Shown here in pieces: positions 1 through 8,251 of a DNA stretch of 64,000 nucleotides. This DNA is from Microbulbifer agarilyticus. GTDB taxonomy: Bacteria > Pseudomonadota > Gammaproteobacteria > Pseudomonadales > Cellvibrionaceae. Each line of letters begins with the position of its first letter. Within the stretch, counting starts at the first letter, position 1. The stretch is from the NCBI RefSeq assembly GCF_020171345.1, contig NZ_JAIUZM010000001.1:186001-250000 (forward strand), in the 5' to 3' direction. Made by a program: the position numbers and the translations under genes. The notes under the pieces are model-generated. The model was not told the DNA's origin. It saw only the letters and a program-made list of their open reading frames with translations, and ran no database searches.

Positions 1-1
1 G

Positions 2-1168
2 GAAATCAGTGGCTGTCTCAAGGCACATCACGGTCTGCGCCCACTACTGCAACAACTGGGTAAAGAGCTGCGCAAGATGCGCATAAGCCACTTTATGGGT
101 CTGGGACACAGCCCCAGTGCGGCGCACTTGTTGAGCCAGTTGCCCGAACACCGCCAGTGGCTGGCGGAAACCAAACACGCCCCGACCTCACAGCAGTGGC
201 GCCAGTGGATCAGCTTTGCCCCCAGTAAATTGCTCGACTGCAATCACAAGACGATTGCCAAGCTGTATGCCTCGGGCATAAAGCGGGTCAGCCAGTTGCT
301 GGCAATTCCACTGTCGGAAGTGGGTAGCCGCTTCGGCCGCAACTTCATCAGCTACCTGGCGCAACTGAACGGTACCCGCCCGGACCCGGTGCCCAGCTTT
401 GAACCACCGGCGGAGTTTCACAACGAGCTGTTTTCCCCCAGCCCGCTGGATAACAGCGAACAACTGCTCTTCCCCGCCGGCCGCCTAATACGTGAGCTCT
501 GCCGGCAACTGCAGCGCCGCCAACTGTACAGCCAGCAACTGTGCTGGGTGCTGGACTACGGCAGCCGCGGCCAGCAGCCGATTAATGTGGAAGTATCCCG
601 CCCACTGCTCGACCCGCAACGTCTGATCGCACTGACCAAGCTGCAGTTTGAACGGGTGGAATTGAAAGAACCGGTGCAGGCATTGACGCTCAAATGCCAG
701 CAGCTGCAACCGATTGAAAACCAGAGCCTGCGCGAAGATTTCTTCGACGAGGGCAGCAAGCTCAACGAAAGTTACCAGCTGATCGACAAGCTCAAGGCGC
801 GCCTTGGGCATCAGGCACTTTCCGGTGTCACCCTCAAAGAAAGCTATCTGCCGGAGCAGGCCTGGCAAAACGCCGATAGCCTCACCTTGCAGAGTAAAGC
901 CAAGGGTCATCACCTCACCCCGGTCAGGGCGCCCCGCCCCAACTGGTTACTGCCAAGGCCGGACCGACTCCAGCAGCGGGATCACAAACTGTTTTACGAC
1001 GGTGAACTGCAGTTACTGCAGGGCCCGGAACGAATCGACGGCTACTGGTGGCAACAGCGCCGCCACGCTCGCGACTATTACATCGCCCGTGGCAGCCATG
1101 GCAGCCTCTACTGGGTCTTCCAGGACCTGACATCAGAAAGCTGGTTTCTGCACGGGGTTTATTCCTGA
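2..1168 (+). CDS. imuB: ImuB, Y-family polymerase-like protein (5' truncated by window edge)
   Basis: The frame is open from base 2, so the 388 residues kept are the C-terminal part of a protein usually near 480 residues; the start and palm domain lie outside the window. The helix-hairpin-helix stretch (KHAPTSQQW...IAKLYASGIKRVSQLL), the little-finger region and the diagnostic ImuB tail (GPERIDGYWW, then RDYYIAR, then WFLHGVYS at the very end) are visible. ImuB is a catalytically degenerate Y-family polymerase that bridges the beta clamp and DnaE2 during SOS mutagenesis (family knowledge). dnaE2 follows 35 bases downstream on the same strand, as in imuA-imuB-dnaE2 cassettes; imuA is expected just upstream, out of view. 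Confidence 0.93.
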   Translation, partial: EISGCLKAHHGLRPLLQQLGKELRKMRISHFMGLGHSPSAAHLLSQLPEHRQWLAETKHAPTSQQWRQWISFAPSKLLDCNHKTIAKLYASGIKRVSQLLAIPLSEVGSRFGRNFISYLAQLNGTRPDPVPSFEPPAEFHNELFSPSPLDNSEQLLFPAGRLIRELCRQLQRRQLYSQQLCWVLDYGSRGQQPINVEVSRPLLDPQRLIALTKLQFERVELKEPVQALTLKCQQLQPIENQSLREDFFDEGSKLNESYQLIDKLKARLGHQALSGVTLKESYLPEQAWQNADSLTLQSKAKGHHLTPVRAPRPNWLLPRPDRLQQRDHKLFYDGELQLLQGPERIDGYWWQQRRHARDYYIARGSHGSLYWVFQDLTSESWFLHGVYS

Positions 1169-1203
1169 GCAAGCCGGTAACACCATAGCGGACACGTATC
1201 GGT

Positions 1204-4200
1204 ATGCAGTACGCCGAACTTTTCTGTCAGAGTAATTTCTCCTTTCTACAGGGCGCCTCCCATCCACAGGAACTGGTGGCGACCGCGTACGAGCTCGGCT
1301 ATCGCGCGCTGGCGATTACCGATGAGTGCTCCATGGCGGGCGTGGTGCGCGCCTACTCCGAACTGCAAAATCTTGCTGAACAGCACGAGCGTCCGTTCCA
1401 GTTAATTTGCGGCAGCCTGTTTCGCCTGCAGGAAGAGCACCAGCAACTGGTATTACTGGCCCCGAACAGATTGGCCTACAGTGAAATTTGCCAGCTGATT
1501 TCCAGCTCGCGCCTGCGTGCGGAGAAAGGCCAGTACCAGACTTTTCTCGGAGACATCATCCAGCAATGCCAACACGCACTGTGCCTGTGGCTGCCGCCCC
1601 AAACTACGCAACAACAGGCACCACTCAATATTCCCGGAGAGCTGAAACAGCATTTTGGCAAACGCCTGTATATTGCACTGCACCACCATTTACTGCCCGG
1701 TGAAAACCAGCGTTTGCAGGCACTGATCGCCTTTGCCAAATCCGAACAGCTCCCGCTGGTGGCCACCAATGCGGTGTTGATGCACAGTCGCAGCCGCAAA
1801 CCACTGCAGGATGTACTGAACGCAAACTATCACAACTGCACCCTGGATCAGCTGGGCTATCGGTTGCAACAGAATGCCGAGCGCTACCTGCGCAGCCTGC
1901 CAGAAATCGCGGCACTTTATCCACAGAGTGCGATCGTCAACACCCTGCGCATTGCCGAGCAATGCAGCTTTAGCCTGAGTGAACTGCAATACCAGTATCC
2001 CGCGGAGGTGATCGCGAAGGATAAAACTGCCGGTGAATACCTGCGGGAGCTGGTGGAAACCGGCATACCGATCCGCTGGCCGCAAGGCCCCGCAGAGCAT
2101 ATACGCCAGCAAATTGACATCGAACTCGCACTGATTGCCGAGCTGAAATACGAGCACTACTTTCTCACCATTTACGACATCGTCCAGTACGCGCGCAAGC
2201 AGCATATTCTTTATCAAGGGCGTGGCTCTGCGGCCAACTCGGTGGTGTGCTACTGCCTGTTTATCACGGAAATTGACCCGCACAAAATCGGTTTACTGTT
2301 CGAGCGCTTTATCTCGCGCGAGCGTAACGAACCACCGGATATCGATGTGGATTTCGAGCACGAGCGGCGCGAAGAGATTATCCAATACATCTACCAGAAA
2401 TATGGAAGAGAACGCGCAGGGCTGGCAGCTGCCAAGATCACTTACCGCTTTAAAAGCGCCCTGCGCGACCTCGGCAAGGCACTGGGACTCGGCGCGGCAA
2501 CCATTGAACAACTGCAGGCCGAACGCAGCTGGTGGGACAAGCTGGAGGATTTTCCCGATCAGTTAAAGAAAGTAGGCATTGCACCCAACAGTGTCGCCGG
2601 GCGCATGCTGCCCAAGCTGCTGGAACAGATCTATGGCTTCCCGCGCCACCTGTCACAACACGTGGGTGGGTTTGTCATTACCGAACTGCCACTCAGCCAG
2701 CTGGTACCCATTGAAAACGCGGCCATGGAAGACCGCACCATCGTACAGTGGGACAAGGAAGACATCGAAGACCTGAAGCTGATGAAGGTCGATATCCTCG
2801 CCCTCGGTATGCTCACCGCCCTGCGCAAGGCACTCAACTATATGGCGCTGTATGGGCGCCGAATGCGCCTGCAGGATATTCCCGCAGACGACACGGCGGT
2901 ATACGACATGATGTGCCGCGCAGACACGGTGGGCGTCTTTCAGATTGAGTCCCGCGCGCAGATGAGTATGTTACCGCGCCTGCAACCGCGCCGTTTTTAC
3001 GAACTGGTTATCGAGATCGCCATCGTGCGCCCGGGGCCGATTCAGGGCGGCATGGTGCACCCCTATTTGCGCCGCAAACAGAAGCTGGAGCCTGTCACTT
3101 ATCCACACGCGAACTTGCGCCCGGTGCTGGAACGCACGCTGGGTGTACCCATTTTTCAGGAACAGGTGATCAAACTGTCCATGGTTGCCGCAGGCTTCAG
3201 TGGCGGCCAGGCAGACTCCCTGCGCCGGGCCATGGCCAGCTGGGGAAAAAATGGCAACCTGATGCAATTCCGCGAAAAGCTGATCGACGGCATGCTGGCG
3301 AATGGTTACCAGCACAGTCTGGCAGAGCAATTATTTGAGCAGATGAAAGGCTTTGGTTCCTACGGTTTTCCGGAATCCCACTCCGCCAGCTTTGCCCTGC
3401 TCGCCTATTTCTCCGCGTGGATTAAATGTCACCACCCCGCGGCCTTTTACAGCAGCCTGCTGAACAGCCAGCCGATGGGCTTCTACGCCCCGGCCCAACT
3501 GGTGTACGACGCTCAACGGCACAATGTAAAAATACTGCCACTGGATGTGAACCACAGTGGGTGGCACCACAGCCTGGCGTTAGAAAAACATTCTTTACCA
3601 GCCATTCGCCTCGGCCTGCGCTTGGTAAAAGGGCTGGCAGAGGAAACCGCCGAAGCCATTGAGACCGAGAGACTGGAAGGCGACTTTCAATCGCAGCAAG
3701 ACTTTACCCAGCGGGTAGATATTCCCCGTGCACAAAGTGCCATTCTGGCGCACGCCAACTGCTTTTACAGTATTTCGGAAAATCGTTTCCACAGTACCTG
3801 GCAGGCATTAAACAGCCAGCTGGAGCACACGGCACCGCCACAGCACCAGCCGGAAACCAGCCAATCGGACAATATCTATAGCGATTATCAAACCACCGGC
3901 TTGACACTGCGCGAGCACCCGATCTCCTTACTGCGCAAGCAACGCCGTTTTGACAACCTGGTCCGCGCTTGTGACCTGGATGCACTCAGGGATGGTGAAA
4001 GAATCAAGGTGCTCGGTCTGGTCACCTGCCGCCAGCGCCCAGGCAGTGCTGCCGGGGTACTGTTCCTCACACTGGAGGACGAGACCGGGGTAATCAATGT
4101 GGTGCTGTGGAAGCAGGTACAGGAGCGTTACCGCAAGGAGATCCTGCGCGGCAAGATGCTATTGATTGAAGGCAACCTGCAGATCAGCCGGGACGCCGAG

Positions 4201-4290
4201 ACCCAGCAGCTCTCGGTTATCCATCTGATCGGCAAAAAGCTCGACTGCCTAGCCTGGAAAGAGATCCAGCGGGTGCGCAGTTTTCATTAA
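1204..4290 (+). CDS. dnaE2: Error-prone DNA polymerase III alpha subunit DnaE2 (ImuC)
   Basis: A 1028-residue C-family polymerase, the normal size for DnaE2 and shorter than replicative DnaE. It performs translesion synthesis with ImuB in the SOS response. Domains in order: N-terminal PHP-like domain (1-280), palm with the catalytic acidic motif PDIDVDFEHERREE at about 377-390 and VDILALGML near 529-537, a fingers/tandem HhH region, and a C-terminal OB fold (VLGLVTCRQRPGSAAGVLFLTLEDE-type sequence near 940-970). The N-terminus reads YAELFCQSNFSF, where DnaE2 proteins I know usually have His in place of the Phe; this is one PHP metal-ligand position. The gene follows imuB by 35 bases. No obvious terminator follows. 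Confidence 0.96.
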   Translation: MQYAELFCQSNFSFLQGASHPQELVATAYELGYRALAITDECSMAGVVRAYSELQNLAEQHERPFQLICGSLFRLQEEHQQLVLLAPNRLAYSEICQLISSSRLRAEKGQYQTFLGDIIQQCQHALCLWLPPQTTQQQAPLNIPGELKQHFGKRLYIALHHHLLPGENQRLQALIAFAKSEQLPLVATNAVLMHSRSRKPLQDVLNANYHNCTLDQLGYRLQQNAERYLRSLPEIAALYPQSAIVNTLRIAEQCSFSLSELQYQYPAEVIAKDKTAGEYLRELVETGIPIRWPQGPAEHIRQQIDIELALIAELKYEHYFLTIYDIVQYARKQHILYQGRGSAANSVVCYCLFITEIDPHKIGLLFERFISRERNEPPDIDVDFEHERREEIIQYIYQKYGRERAGLAAAKITYRFKSALRDLGKALGLGAATIEQLQAERSWWDKLEDFPDQLKKVGIAPNSVAGRMLPKLLEQIYGFPRHLSQHVGGFVITELPLSQLVPIENAAMEDRTIVQWDKEDIEDLKLMKVDILALGMLTALRKALNYMALYGRRMRLQDIPADDTAVYDMMCRADTVGVFQIESRAQMSMLPRLQPRRFYELVIEIAIVRPGPIQGGMVHPYLRRKQKLEPVTYPHANLRPVLERTLGVPIFQEQVIKLSMVAAGFSGGQADSLRRAMASWGKNGNLMQFREKLIDGMLANGYQHSLAEQLFEQMKGFGSYGFPESHSASFALLAYFSAWIKCHHPAAFYSSLLNSQPMGFYAPAQLVYDAQRHNVKILPLDVNHSGWHHSLALEKHSLPAIRLGLRLVKGLAEETAEAIETERLEGDFQSQQDFTQRVDIPRAQSAILAHANCFYSISENRFHSTWQALNSQLEHTAPPQHQPETSQSDNIYSDYQTTGLTLREHPISLLRKQRRFDNLVRACDLDALRDGERIKVLGLVTCRQRPGSAAGVLFLTLEDETGVINVVLWKQVQERYRKEILRGKMLLIEGNLQISRDAETQQLSVIHLIGKKLDCLAWKEIQRVRSFH

Positions 4291-4352
4291 GAAAATAAAC
4301 AGTACACCATCCTCTCTGGAACACCGAGATTCAATATACGGTCCCGGTACAA

Positions 4353-5405
4353 TCAGCCAACTGGATCGGGGAATACTTGGTCGTGCACCTGTGCTAGAGC
4401 CTTAAGATCTTCAACAACCAATGGATACAGACAAACACCATGCTGCAACTGCGCCTGACGTAATTTCCAAGCACGTTTTCCAGGTACACGTAAGGTACCA
4501 CCATCATCCGATTCACAGGATGACCACAATGCCGTAAGGGCTGAAGTCTGTCGCAAGAAGCGTTGTGCATCACCAAACGCTTGCGGATCAATCACCTGTA
4601 AAAAGACGGAATTCGCCTCATCGTCCTGTGCGACGTCATCCGCTCGCCCGTACCCACCGAGCCCCATACTCAGCACTTCCAACATCGCTGACAGCGCCGC
4701 ACCCTTGTAACCGTGATCCATGCCACCCACTGGCAGAATACTGCCACCATTGGCAAACGCCGCCGGGTCGTCACTGGGATTACCCGCAGAATCCTTCAGG
4801 TATGCGTGTGGCAATTTTCTTCCTTCTCGTTCGGCGCGCGCGACATACCCGCCGGCGGTAGCGGACATACTGATATCAAACAACAGTGGATAGTCGCCAG
4901 CGGGCGCGCCGAAGGCGATTGGATTGGCGGAAAACAGCGGCGTTTTACTGCCTTGGGGCGCAACAGTACGCTCCGCCGGTGTGGAACAGGTGAGAATCCC
5001 GACACAATTGTGTTCAAGGATTTTAGGAAGGTACGCAGCCAGGCAAGCGATATGCTGGCTGCGACGTATTACAATACTGACCACACCAAACTGCACTACC
5101 CGTGCGAGCGCCTCATCAACCGCTCGCGAAACAACCCAGGGGCCGGGAAGAAGCTCGGCATCCCAATTCAGGCAGTTGCCCCGGTCCAGCAAGACATGCG
5201 GCTCACCCGCAAGCCGCGACGCGCCGCTTTTCAGCCATTGCAGGTTGGAAGCTACCCGATTCAAACCATGGGTGGTGAAGCCCATAAGATCTGCTTCCAG
5301 AAACACTTCCGCCATGGTATCGGCCCGCTCGGATGCAATACCGGTAGAGGCAAATAAGGTACTGGCAAATTTTTTTAGTGCTTGCGCATTATAGCGTGTG
5401 CTCAT
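4353..5405 (-). CDS. Ldh family NAD(P)-dependent oxidoreductase (malate/L-lactate dehydrogenase type)
   Basis: A 350-residue protein of the Ldh_2 (YiaK/YlbC/ComC) family, which is unrelated to classical lactate dehydrogenases and reduces 2-oxo acids or oxidises 2-hydroxy acids with NAD(P)H. Visible family hallmarks are the GFTTHGLNRV segment near residue 41-50 carrying the conserved catalytic-region His, a central nucleotide-binding part (TCSTPAERTVAPQGS...LFSANPIAFGAP) and the late motif GGMDHGYKGAALSAMLEVLS. Length is typical. It is transcribed toward dnaE2 (convergent) and lies 72 bases downstream of arfB, with a weak ribosome-binding site. Substrate cannot be read from sequence; ureidoglycolate, malate and 2,3-diketogulonate enzymes all belong here. 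Confidence 0.88.
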   Translation of the reverse strand: MSTRYNAQALKKFASTLFASTGIASERADTMAEVFLEADLMGFTTHGLNRVASNLQWLKSGASRLAGEPHVLLDRGNCLNWDAELLPGPWVVSRAVDEALARVVQFGVVSIVIRRSQHIACLAAYLPKILEHNCVGILTCSTPAERTVAPQGSKTPLFSANPIAFGAPAGDYPLLFDISMSATAGGYVARAEREGRKLPHAYLKDSAGNPSDDPAAFANGGSILPVGGMDHGYKGAALSAMLEVLSMGLGGYGRADDVAQDDEANSVFLQVIDPQAFGDAQRFLRQTSALTALWSSCESDDGGTLRVPGKRAWKLRQAQLQHGVCLYPLVVEDLKALAQVHDQVFPDPVG

Positions 5406-5477
5406 GGTATTTTCTGGTTGTACTTTTTATTGCTGTGTTCGAGTGAGGCTGTCGAACGAAGGTTTCCAACAGTACTT

Positions 5478-5894
5478 TCAGTGATCCGAAACCTTACCGC
5501 GCATGGATTTAATTTTTCCACGCCGCGCTTTGCTGTTGAGGCGACGCTCCTTGGAGCCTTTGGTGGGTTTGGTTGGAATGCGCTTCTTGGGCACCACCAA
5601 AACACTGGTAATTATTTCCCGCAGTCTATCCAACACATCTGCGCGATTCTTATCCTGGGTGCGAAACCGCTGCCCTTTGATCACGATCACGCCTTCATCT
5701 GTAATACGCTGATCGCGCAGGGCTAACAAACGTTGCTTTACCGGACCCGGCAGACTAGACGCACCGATATCGAAACGGAGATGAATGGCGGTCGAGACTT
5801 TATTTACGTTCTGACCACCGGCACCACCAGAGCGCATTGCATGCATTTCCACTTCATCGAGTGGCAGCGCTAAATTACGAGAAATAAACAACAT
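5478..5894 (-). CDS. arfB: ArfB/YaeJ alternative ribosome-rescue peptidyl-tRNA hydrolase
   Basis: A 138-residue class-I release-factor-like hydrolase. The catalytic GGQ tripeptide lies at residues 26-28 (SGGAGGQNVNKVST), and the protein ends in a basic tail (KKRIPTKPTKGSKERRLNSKARRGKIKSMRG). In characterised ArfB that tail enters the empty mRNA channel of stalled ribosomes so that GGQ can hydrolyse the peptidyl-tRNA. It lacks the codon-recognition domain of RF1/RF2, which fits the length. It is divergent from the BCCT transporter gene across a 134-base AT-rich gap that should hold both promoters; no consensus promoter is clear to me. Confidence 0.95.
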   Translation of the reverse strand: MLFISRNLALPLDEVEMHAMRSGGAGGQNVNKVSTAIHLRFDIGASSLPGPVKQRLLALRDQRITDEGVIVIKGQRFRTQDKNRADVLDRLREIITSVLVVPKKRIPTKPTKGSKERRLNSKARRGKIKSMRGKVSDH

Positions 5895-6028
5895 AAGAAA
5901 ATGCTTCTATATTCCGCACATTCATACTAGGAAAATTCGTCTATGCTTATTCGAATCACATAAAAAATCATACCAAACTCACACCTTAAATCCTCGAAAA
6001 ACTAAACGAAGAGCGACACGAGTCAGGC

Positions 6029-8014
6029 ATGAGCCAAAACCGCAGTAAACACTTGGCGCACTTCAACCCACCGGTTTTCTATTCGGCGACGGCCGTACTT
6101 CTGTTAATCGTCGCCTACGCGGTACTTGCCCCGGATAACGCCACCGCCACGTTTAAATACCTGCAGACCTGGGTCGTGGAACACATGAGCTGGTATTACG
6201 TACTCGCCGTGGCCATCGTGCTGATCGGTACCATCGCCATTGCCATGTCCAGGTTTGGCGCGATCAAGCTTGGGCCCGAGCACGCAGAACCGGATTACGA
6301 TTTTCTTTCCTGGTTCGCCATGCTGTTCTCCGCAGGCATGGGTATTGGTCTTTTATTCTTCGGCGTCGCCGAACCAGTGATGCACTATTTAGACCCGCCA
6401 GTGGGCGATACCGGTACCGTTACCGCTGCGCGTCAGGCGATGGTACTCACCTTCTTTCATTGGGGTTTTCATGCCTGGGCCATCTACGCGATTGTCGCAC
6501 TGATACTTGGCTATTTCAGTTACCGGCACAAACTCCCGCTCACCCTACGCTCCGCACTATACCCAATGATCGGCGAGCGTATCTACGGTCCTATGGGCCA
6601 TGCGGTCGATGTCTTTGCCATCGTCGGCACTGTCTGTGGTGTGGCGACTACGCTGGGTTACGGGGTACTGCAAATCAACTCCGGTCTTAATCATCTGTTC
6701 GGGTTGCCCATCGGCGACGGGGTGCAGGTCGCCCTGATTGTACTGACCACTCTGCTCGCTACCGTATCGGTAGTTGCCGGCCTGGATACCGGAATCAAGC
6801 GACTCTCTCAGTTCAACATGGTACTGGCCGCCCTGCTTCTGCTGATGGTGTTACTGTTGGGCAGCACCGTGTATTTGTTACAGGCATTTGTGCAGAATTT
6901 TGGTAGTTATCTTTCACAAATTGTCAGCAAAACCTTTAATCTCTACGCCTATGCGCCTACTGACTGGTTAGGGGGCTGGACAATTCTTTACTGGGGCTGG
7001 TGGATGTCCTGGTCACCATTTGTTGGCCTGTTCATTGCGCGCATCTCCCGCGGGCGCACCATTCGCGAGTTTGTTATCGGCGCGATGCTGGTGCCGGCAC
7101 TGGTCACCATGATGTGGATGACCTTCTTCGGTAACTCAGCCATTCATATGATCCTTGACCAGGGGCTTACCCAACTGGGAGAAATCGTTGCCCAGGATCA
7201 ATCCGTCGCTCTGTTCCAGTTTCTCGAGCAGTTCCCATTTTCCTCGGTATTTTCGTTTGTCGCGGTGATTATGGTGATTGTGTTCTTCGTGACCTCTGCG
7301 GATTCCGGGGCAATGGTGGTTAACATGCTGTCTTCCCACGGACGGGATGAAACCCCACTGTGGCAGCGAATCTTCTGGTGCTTCCTGATCGGCGCCGTGG
7401 CCATTGCGCTATTGCTGGCGGGGGGACTGGGCTCACTGCAAACCGCGGTCATTGTGAGCGCGCTGCCCTTTTCCGCCATATTACTGATCGCCATGTACGG
7501 GCTGATCACTGCTCTGCGTACCGACAGCGCCAAACGCATAAGCCAGCAGGCTCCGGTGGCACCCATCAGTGCACGCAACCCTGTGGCCTGGCAGGAGCGC
7601 TTGGAAAATGCATTACAGCTTTCCAACCTAACCGAGGTTCAGGCCTTCATAGACAACACAGGCAAGCCAGCTCTAGAAGAGTTTTCCGCAGAAATGCAAA
7701 AGAATGGTTACCAGACATCAGTGACAGAACCCAAAAATCATGTAGTTCAGCTGGAAGTAACGCAAGGAAGCGAGGTCAGCTTCATTTACGGATTGCACCC
7801 CAAGGCCACTCTAAAACCCGATGCCGCCCATCCCGAGCGCGAGCTGGATGATGACCTTGATAAAGACTCGGACGATGTTTACTTCCGCGCGGAAGTCCAT
7901 CTTCAGGAGGGCGGCCAGGACTACGACGTGATGGGCTGGACCTCGGAACAGCTACTTACCGACATGGTTTCCCAATACGAGCGCCATATGCAGTTCCTGC
8001 ACACGCTGCGCTAG
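6029..8014 (+). CDS. BCCT family betaine/choline/carnitine transporter, BetT-like
   Basis: A 661-residue, 12-TM secondary transporter for quaternary ammonium osmolytes. The BCCT signature is clear: FSAGMGIGLLFFGVAEPVMHY near 105-125 and the Trp-rich substrate segment GGWTILYWGWWMSWSPF near 315-331, followed by GLFIARISRGRTIREF. After the last TM (about residue 492) there is a cytosolic tail of about 165 residues with an acidic stretch (ERELDDDLDKDSDD), longer than in BetP and comparable to the tails of BetT-type proteins where it is linked to osmotic activation. BetT-type members import choline; glycine betaine is the alternative. No bet biosynthesis genes are adjacent. Confidence 0.92.
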   Translation: MSQNRSKHLAHFNPPVFYSATAVLLLIVAYAVLAPDNATATFKYLQTWVVEHMSWYYVLAVAIVLIGTIAIAMSRFGAIKLGPEHAEPDYDFLSWFAMLFSAGMGIGLLFFGVAEPVMHYLDPPVGDTGTVTAARQAMVLTFFHWGFHAWAIYAIVALILGYFSYRHKLPLTLRSALYPMIGERIYGPMGHAVDVFAIVGTVCGVATTLGYGVLQINSGLNHLFGLPIGDGVQVALIVLTTLLATVSVVAGLDTGIKRLSQFNMVLAALLLLMVLLLGSTVYLLQAFVQNFGSYLSQIVSKTFNLYAYAPTDWLGGWTILYWGWWMSWSPFVGLFIARISRGRTIREFVIGAMLVPALVTMMWMTFFGNSAIHMILDQGLTQLGEIVAQDQSVALFQFLEQFPFSSVFSFVAVIMVIVFFVTSADSGAMVVNMLSSHGRDETPLWQRIFWCFLIGAVAIALLLAGGLGSLQTAVIVSALPFSAILLIAMYGLITALRTDSAKRISQQAPVAPISARNPVAWQERLENALQLSNLTEVQAFIDNTGKPALEEFSAEMQKNGYQTSVTEPKNHVVQLEVTQGSEVSFIYGLHPKATLKPDAAHPERELDDDLDKDSDDVYFRAEVHLQEGGQDYDVMGWTSEQLLTDMVSQYERHMQFLHTLR

Positions 8015-8251
8015 CCCGACAGGCCCCGCAACTTGCCAAAAATGTTACCGGGATACACGCGCCACAACCAGTGACCGATCAGACAGATTTAGTTTCGACT
8101 TTTCGTTCACTCTGTTTTTTTCCTCGGTTAGTATCGGACGAGTTCTGGTTTTTCTGGGACGACTAACAGATAAAAATAATGATGCACGCACAGGTCTTAC
8201 GCTGACAAAACTCAGCGATTGCGCTGCGCGTAGCGATGCTAGGAGATAACC

